Positions 59,329 to 64,000 of a stretch of 64,000 nucleotides of DNA are shown in pieces; position 1 is the first letter of the stretch, and each line of letters starts with the position of its first letter. Source of the DNA: Azospirillum sp. B21 (GTDB taxonomy: Bacteria; Pseudomonadota; Alphaproteobacteria; Azospirillales; Azospirillaceae); assembly GCF_008364825.1 (NCBI RefSeq), contig NZ_VTTO01000011.1, positions 94,105 through 158,104 on the forward strand. Direction: 5' to 3'. The notes beneath the pieces were generated by a model, which did no database searches, was not told the DNA's origin, and saw only the letters and a list, made by a program, of their open reading frames with translations. The position numbers and the translations under genes are program-made.

Positions 59329-60693
59329 TCAGGCGGCGGAGCGGATGCGGCTGAGGAAATCGCCGACCCCCCGGTTCATCTCGTCCGCCTGACGGTGCAG
59401 CAGGCCGGCCGCCGACAGCACCTCCTGCGCGATGCCGCCGGTTTCGGCCGAGGATTGCGTCACCTGTCCAATGGACCCAGTGATCCGGCGGGCGCCAACG
59501 GCCACCTCCTGCACGTTGCGGGTGATCTCCTGGGTGGCAGCGGTCTGCTGCTCCACCGTCGCGGCGACGGTCGTGACGATCCTGTTGATCTGGGTGATGG
59601 TGCCGCCCACCGCGTGGATCGCCTCGGCGGCGTTGGCGGCGGCGGTCTGCATGCCGGCGATCTGGGTGGAGATGTCCTCCGTCGCCTTGGCGGTCTGGTT
59701 GGCCAGATGCTTCACCTCGTTGGCGACGACGGCGAAGCCCTTCCCGGCCTCACCGGCGCGCGCCGCCTCGATGGTGGCGTTGAGCGCCAGCAGATTGGTC
59801 TGGCTGGCGATGTTGTTGATCAGGTTCACGACCTCGCCGATGCGTTGCGCCGCTTCGACCAGACCGCTGACGGTACCCTTCGTGCGTTCCGCCTCGTCGA
59901 CGGCGGAGGTCGAGATGCGGGAGGATTCGTTGACGTGGCGGCTGATGTCGGAGATGGAGGCGGAAAGCTGCTCGGTCGCAGATGCTACCGTCTGCATGCT
60001 GGAGGAGGTGATCTCCGTCTCCGATGCCACATCGGTGGAGCGGCGGTTGGTGGCGGTTGCGATCTCCGACATGCGCCGCGCATGAGCCTGCATCTGGTCG
60101 GACGCGGCGACCGTGCCTTCCACAATGCTCTTCACGCTGTCCTCGAAATCGCCGGCCAGCCGGTCGAGCGTGGCGCGCTTGCTGTCCTCTTCGGCGGCCT
60201 TGTAGGTCTCCAGCAGCAGCTCCAAGTCGAACCACGCGATCTTGGTCAGCGCCTCCAGCTGAGCGGCGCGGGTGCGGCGGGCACCGGCACCGAACAGTCC
60301 GGCCATCACGCCATCGTCGCCGCCACCGGTCAGGCCCAATTCGCGGGCGATGTTCGTGCTGACGATGTAATGGCAGATCGACACCGCATAGGCCGGAACG
60401 CCGTTGCCGTAGAACAGCGACGCCAGCCGCCGGGCGGACTCGCCGAAGTCCTCGTCGAGACGGCCGGAAGCGGCGCGGGACCAATGGTCGACCCGGGCGG
60501 CATGCACCTCCGGCAGCTTCAGCGCCGATTGGATTTCCGGCCACGCATCGAAGTGCCGATGCCACTGCTCAAGGAGGCTGGGAAGCCTGCGCTCGGCAAA
60601 ATCCCGGTTCGACCGCAGAATGGCAAGATCGTCCTCGGTGATGGCGAAGGCGGCAAGACGCTTTGCATGCCCGTTGGACAGCGCAACACTCAT
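59329..60693 (-). CDS. Soluble methyl-accepting chemotaxis protein with a probable globin-type sensor
   Basis: A 454-residue cytoplasmic chemoreceptor. The N-terminal 180 residues (ITEDDLAILRSNRDFAERRLPSLLEQWHRHF to ISTNIARELG) are all-helical and match the protoglobin/globin-coupled sensor pattern, with an internal His (SICHYIVSTN) that could be the haem ligand. A short HAMP-like link (about 195-230) leads to the signalling hairpin LINNIASQTNLLALNATIEAARAGEAGKGFAVVANEVKHLANQT. No membrane helix is present. ATG 60693 gives the intact sensor. Aerotaxis is the probable role. Confidence 0.88.
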   Translation of the reverse strand: MSVALSNGHAKRLAAFAITEDDLAILRSNRDFAERRLPSLLEQWHRHFDAWPEIQSALKLPEVHAARVDHWSRAASGRLDEDFGESARRLASLFYGNGVPAYAVSICHYIVSTNIARELGLTGGGDDGVMAGLFGAGARRTRAAQLEALTKIAWFDLELLLETYKAAEEDSKRATLDRLAGDFEDSVKSIVEGTVAASDQMQAHARRMSEIATATNRRSTDVASETEITSSSMQTVASATEQLSASISDISRHVNESSRISTSAVDEAERTKGTVSGLVEAAQRIGEVVNLINNIASQTNLLALNATIEAARAGEAGKGFAVVANEVKHLANQTAKATEDISTQIAGMQTAAANAAEAIHAVGGTITQINRIVTTVAATVEQQTAATQEITRNVQEVAVGARRITGSIGQVTQSSAETGGIAQEVLSAAGLLHRQADEMNRGVGDFLSRIRSAA

Positions 60694-61152
60694 GATCGGA
60701 TAACCCTTTATTCCGAAGCCCTTGGTGCGGCTGCCGCTGCCGCCGGCCGTTGGCCCGCTGCCCGGATGGATTGTTGCGACCAACAATCTCTGCATACCGC
60801 AGTATAGCAGGTGGTGATTAAGCACCAACACGGCGCGTGATTGAAGTGTAATCTTTTAGATAAATATTTCGTTGGATAGAAATCGGAATTCTAAAACGTT
60901 TGACTCGCAATATTTTACTTGCTGCGCCAAACGGTCTGTCGGTCTTTTGTCGGAGTCATACTTAACAAAAGTGAAAGAATGCCTTTCAATGCCCCATACG
61001 AAAAAGGAAGCGGGATGGATCTGTTGTGTTCTCACAGGGCAGCCATGCCTTGGCCGCAAGCGCCTGACTGACCTCCAAGGAGGCTCGCCGTCCAGGAACG
61101 ATCGACGCCAGGACCGGTTGAGCGGTCAGTCATCACCTGCAAGGAGGATGCA
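60694..61152. other. AT-rich intergenic region with an EcfG-type promoter
   Basis: A gap of 459 bases upstream of the small hydrophilic protein. 60835-60990 is the most AT-rich stretch seen in the window and contains no convincing gene. An EcfG-like promoter lies at 61095-61119. The remainder shows nothing recognisable. Confidence 0.6.
61095..61119 (+). promoter_or_regulatory. Candidate EcfG-type general-stress promoter
   Basis: GGAAC (61095-61099), 16 bases, then GGTT (61116-61119) closely fits the alphaproteobacterial EcfG consensus GGAAC-N16/17-CGTT. The transcript start would lie some 25 bases before the GCAAGGAGG ribosome site of the small gene at 61153. Confidence 0.6.
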
Positions 61153-61356
61153 ATGGCCGACGAGACCACCCGCCGCACCGGCGGTGACACCAGCCAGCCG
61201 CATGGCGAGCAGGGACCGCCCACCGACCGCAACAGCGACAAACCCAAAGGCGGCAGCCACAGCAAATACAACGTCCAACAGGATGCCGAAGGCGCCCACA
61301 ACCCCACCAATCCGGTGAAGATGCGCCCTGAAACCAAGTCCGGCAAACCCGGCTGA
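61153..61356 (+). CDS. Small hydrophilic stress-type protein
   Basis: A 67-residue, highly hydrophilic protein rich in Thr, Gly, Pro, Asn, Lys and Asp (RTGGDTSQPHGEQGPPTDRN) with almost no hydrophobic residues, so it is probably intrinsically disordered. AAGGAGG (61142-61148) precedes the ATG, and an EcfG-like promoter lies upstream. Disordered hydrophilic proteins are often made during desiccation or osmotic stress. No family is recognised. A perfect hairpin follows at 61380-61412. Confidence 0.8.
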   Translation: MADETTRRTGGDTSQPHGEQGPPTDRNSDKPKGGSHSKYNVQQDAEGAHNPTNPVKMRPETKSGKPG

Positions 61357-61379
61357 TCCGGGGGCAGCTTTCGTCCGGC

Positions 61380-61412
61380 CATGCCCTTTCCGGTTGAAAA
61401 GGAGAGGGCATG
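61380..61412 (+). terminator. Hairpin after the small hydrophilic gene
   Basis: Perfect arms CATGCCCT (61380-61387) and AGGGCATG (61405-61412). No T-run follows, so it probably marks the end of the short transcript in a factor-assisted manner. Confidence 0.5.
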
Positions 61413-61613
61413 GTCCGCACTACAATAGCTGGGCCGCATTTTTCATTGAACGATCAATCAAAATAAAATGGGCCGTGATGTGCGGCGAAATGGGCAGCGG
61501 CTCGATCAAAATGCAGATTCCGTGAACGCGGCTATCGACCGCGCCCCTCGTCTCGGGGCAATCTACGGCCCGATTGCCATCATCCCGTTCTGTTGCGTTC
61601 CGGAAGTCTTGCC

Positions 61614-62804
61614 ATGTCCATGAACCTGCCCACGCCCACCGGCTCGTCTTCGACGGGGACGGGAGAAGTGCGCCTGATGGTTCGCGGCCTGCGCAAGGTC
61701 TTCGCTGACGATCCGCGTCCGGCGTTGGAGATGCTGCGCCGCGGTGCGACGAAGGCGGAGGTGCTGAAAAAGCTGAACGTCAATGTCGGCGTGGCGGAGG
61801 CCAGCTTCGACATCCGCGCCAGCGAGATCTTCGTCATCATGGGCCTGTCCGGGTCGGGCAAATCGACGATCGTCCGCCTGCTGAACCGGCTGATCGAACC
61901 GTCGGAGGGGGAGATCCGGCTGGACGGCCGCGACCTGACCCGCCTGTCGCGCGGCGAACTGGTCGAGGTGCTGCGGCGGGACATGAGCATGGTCTTCCAG
62001 TCCTTCGCCCTGCTGCCCAACCGCACAGCCCTGGAGAATGCCGCCTTCGGGCTTGAGGTCGCCGGTGTCCCGCGCGGACAGCGGCGCAGCGCGGCCATGG
62101 CGGCGCTGGAACGGGTGGGGTTGGGCGCCTATGCCGACCGCTACCCGCAGGAGCTTTCGGGCGGCATGCAGCAGCGGGTCGGGCTTGCCCGCGCGCTTGC
62201 CAAGAATCCGACGATCATGCTGATGGACGAGGCGTTTTCGGCGCTCGACCCGCTGATCCGCACCGACATGCAGGACGAGCTTCTTCGCCTCCAGCGCGAG
62301 GATGCCCGCACCATTGTCTTCATCTCCCACGATGCGGAGGAGGCGATGCGGATCGCCGACCGCATCGCGGTGATGGAGGACGGGCGCATCGCCCAGATCG
62401 GCACGCCCGCCGAGATCCTGCGCGCGCCGGCCGACGACTATGTCCGTGCCTTCTTCCGCGGCGTCGATTCCTCCCGCCTTCTGCGCGCCCGCGACCTCGC
62501 CCGCCCACCGACGCCGGGAGACGCCGCGGGGGAGGGGGAGGGAACGCGTTTCCGCTACCGCACCGATGCCGCCGGCCATTTCCGCGGCGTGCTGGCCGGC
62601 GACGGCACATCGGCGCTGTTCGGGCTGGAGCCGGTGGCGGCGGACACGCCGCTGCATTCGCTGCTTGGCCGGGTGGCCGTGGCGCCCTGCCCGCTGCCGG
62701 TGGTGGAGGCGGATGGACGCTTCGTCGGCGTGATCTCCCGCGCGGCGCTGCTGGCTGCACTGGACCGGGGCGAGGGCGCCGGCCGCGAGGTGCGTCATGG
62801 CTGA
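61614..62804 (+). CDS. proV: Glycine betaine/proline ABC transporter ATPase
   Basis: A 396-residue ATPase of the ProV/OpuA type. Walker A is GLSGSGKSTIVRLL, the Q-loop VFQSFALLPNRT, the signature LSGGMQQRVGLARALA, Walker B IMLMDEAFSALDP, and the C-terminal part from about 285 is a tandem CBS-like regulatory region (FRGVDSSRLLRARDL, PLPVVEADGRFVGVISRAALL). ATG 61614 has GGAAG 8 bases upstream. It drives import of osmoprotectants with ProW. proW overlaps its end by 8 bases. Confidence 0.93.
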   Translation: MSMNLPTPTGSSSTGTGEVRLMVRGLRKVFADDPRPALEMLRRGATKAEVLKKLNVNVGVAEASFDIRASEIFVIMGLSGSGKSTIVRLLNRLIEPSEGEIRLDGRDLTRLSRGELVEVLRRDMSMVFQSFALLPNRTALENAAFGLEVAGVPRGQRRSAAMAALERVGLGAYADRYPQELSGGMQQRVGLARALAKNPTIMLMDEAFSALDPLIRTDMQDELLRLQREDARTIVFISHDAEEAMRIADRIAVMEDGRIAQIGTPAEILRAPADDYVRAFFRGVDSSRLLRARDLARPPTPGDAAGEGEGTRFRYRTDAAGHFRGVLAGDGTSALFGLEPVAADTPLHSLLGRVAVAPCPLPVVEADGRFVGVISRAALLAALDRGEGAGREVRHG

Positions 62805-63696
62805 GGCGGCGATCCTCGACGTGGAGTGGTTGAGCGAGACCATCGGCGGCGGCATCGCCCGCGGCTCCGAATGGCTGGTGGAGACGATCCTCGACCATGG
62901 CCAGCCGGCGCTGAACGCCATCGCCAGCGTGGTTGACGGGCTAGGCGGCGGGCTGGACGAACTGCTGCTTGGCGTGCCGCCCTGGCTGCTGGCGCTGGCG
63001 CTGGCCGCGATCGCCCTGTGGCGGGTGGGACGTGGCTTCGCCCTGTTCACGCTGCTGGCGTTCGGCGGCATCTTCGTGATGGGGTTGTGGGAGCCGACGG
63101 TCTCGACCCTCGGCCTCGTGCTCGCCTCCACCGCGCTCAGCCTGATCGGTGGCGTGCCGCTCGGCATCTGGATGGCGCGCAGCAAGATCGCCGACGGGCT
63201 GGGTAAGACCCTGCTCGACCTGATGCAGACGATGCCGGCCTTCGTCTATCTGATCCCGGCGGTGATGTTCTTCGGGCTGGGGCGAGTGCCGGGCATCATC
63301 GCGACGGTGGTGTTCGCCATGCCGCCGGCGGTGCGGCTGACCGCGCTCGGCATCCGGCAGGTGCCGGAGGAACTGGTGGAGGCCGGCCGCGCCTTCGGCT
63401 GCCGCGGCCACCAGCTGCTGTTCAAGGTGCAGTTGCCCAATGCCCTGCCGTCGATCATGGCCGGCGTCAACCAGACCATGATGATGGCGCTGTCGATGAT
63501 CGTCGTCGCCTCGATGATCGGCGCCGGCGGTCTGGGCAACGTGGTGCTCCAGGGCATCCAGCGCCTCGACATCGGACTCGGCGTGCAGAGCGGGCTCAGC
63601 GTGGTGCTGCTCGCCGTCGTGCTCGACCGCATAACCCAGAGTTTCGGCCGCCCGGCAGCAGCCGGATCCCGCAAGCGGGGCTGGTGGCGGCGGTGA
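62797..63696 (+). CDS. proW: Glycine betaine/proline ABC transporter permease
   Basis: A 299-residue permease with about seven helices. The motifs LLDLMQTMPAFVYLIPAVMFFGLG, MPPAVRLTALGIRQVPEELVEAG and ALPSIMAGVNQTMMMALSMIVVASMIGAGGLG are characteristic of ProW. The N-terminal 65 residues precede the first membrane helix. ATG 62797 overlaps the proV stop by 8 bases. No substrate-binding gene is visible in the window. The convergent betI gene is 2 bases away. Confidence 0.93.
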   Translation: MAEAAILDVEWLSETIGGGIARGSEWLVETILDHGQPALNAIASVVDGLGGGLDELLLGVPPWLLALALAAIALWRVGRGFALFTLLAFGGIFVMGLWEPTVSTLGLVLASTALSLIGGVPLGIWMARSKIADGLGKTLLDLMQTMPAFVYLIPAVMFFGLGRVPGIIATVVFAMPPAVRLTALGIRQVPEELVEAGRAFGCRGHQLLFKVQLPNALPSIMAGVNQTMMMALSMIVVASMIGAGGLGNVVLQGIQRLDIGLGVQSGLSVVLLAVVLDRITQSFGRPAAAGSRKRGWWRR

Positions 63697-63698
63697 GG

Positions 63699-64000
63699 TC
63701 AGGCGTTCAGTTCGGAATCGAGGTAGCCCAGCGCCACCGCCCGCGCGGCGCTGCCGTCGATGGCGCCGGTCAGGGCGAAACGCAGCCACAGCCCGTCGAT
63801 CATCGCCGCCAGCCCGACCGCCACCCGCTCCGCCCGTTCCGCCGGCAGCAGGGGACGCAGGGCGTGCAGCAGGTTGGAATGCAGGCGGCGGGCGTTGATC
63901 CGTTGCAGCCGCGACAGCGCCGGATTGTGCGGCGCCTGCGCCCAGAAGCCCAGCCAGGCGGCGACCACCCGCGGCTCGAACTGGCCGGGAGCAAAGTTGC
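63699..64000 (-). CDS. betI: Choline-responsive repressor BetI (C-terminal part, cut by window edge)
   Basis: The last 100 residues of a TetR-family repressor. The stretch NFAPGQFEPRVVAAWLGFWAQAP, then RLQRINARRLHSNLLHALR, matches BetI closely. The N-terminal DNA-binding part lies beyond the window. BetI represses the choline-to-betaine genes. Its neighbouring convergent proVW pair supports an osmoprotectant locus. The gene appears intact as far as it can be read. Confidence 0.9.
   Translation of the reverse strand, partial: NFAPGQFEPRVVAAWLGFWAQAPHNPALSRLQRINARRLHSNLLHALRPLLPAERAERVAVGLAAMIDGLWLRFALTGAIDGSAARAVALGYLDSELNA

Overview
The window reads as a chromosomal segment of a high-GC alphaproteobacterium, most likely Azospirillum or a close Rhodospirillales relative. 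Supporting signs are a GC-rich third codon position throughout, the order xseB-ispA-dxs-tlyA, a BigR/SqrR-type ArsR regulator, a candidate EcfG-type stress promoter, a bioMNY biotin ECF importer, proV-proW-betI, and dispersed GC-rich palindromes between genes. The genus is inferred from style and gene content. No rRNA, tRNA, CRISPR array, phage or insertion sequence was recognised.

Layout. 0-5 kb: anchored HNH-type nuclease, amidase, SDR dehydrogenase, glycosyltransferase, DUF423 membrane protein, ArsR regulator. 5-12 kb: TusA-like sulfur carrier, HDAC-type deacetylase, then the isoprenoid block xseB-ispA-dxs, a HisKA_2-type sensor kinase and tlyA. 12-17 kb: two small ORFs, an Nramp-fold transporter lacking the usual metal ligands, nhaA, a katG remnant and a small secreted protein. 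17-20 kb: dienelactone hydrolase and the msrPQ methionine-sulfoxide repair pair. 20-30 kb: a signalling island with a 1,958-residue poly-HAMP hybrid kinase, a second hybrid kinase translationally coupled to it, a winged-helix-like protein and two DUF5985 membrane proteins. 30-38 kb: a lipoprotein, purT, then a leftward run bioM-bioN-bioY-acyl-CoA ligase-thiolase-MFS. 38-42.5 kb: yefM-yoeB toxin-antitoxin, and a GntR/HutC-type regulator leading a polar amino-acid ABC transporter operon with a TGTA-N2-TACA box in front. 42.7-46.3 kb: pqiABC. 46.3-50 kb: an unknown gene behind a Fur-like box, then a LysR regulator divergent from the glutathione-dependent formaldehyde detoxification genes frmA and fghA.

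50-57 kb is the most coherent accessory block. It is a leftward cluster of an imelysin/ICMP protein, a Tat-exported multicopper oxidase, a di-haem DUF1111 protein, a second imelysin with a degenerate motif, and a DUF1513 protein. Two tandem Fur/Irr-like boxes precede the first gene and an attenuator-like hairpin follows it. It looks like a periplasmic iron-acquisition and redox system. 57-64 kb: a trans-sulfuration PLP enzyme, an AbrB-family membrane protein, a soluble chemoreceptor with a probable globin sensor, a small hydrophilic protein behind an EcfG-type promoter, proV-proW, and betI cut by the window edge.

The best leads are the imelysin-multicopper oxidase-di-haem cluster, the poly-HAMP kinase locus with its DNA-identical 276-bp repeats, the GASH-type Nramp with a palindrome shared with a neighbouring 39-residue ORF, and the BigR/SqrR-like regulator beside TusA.
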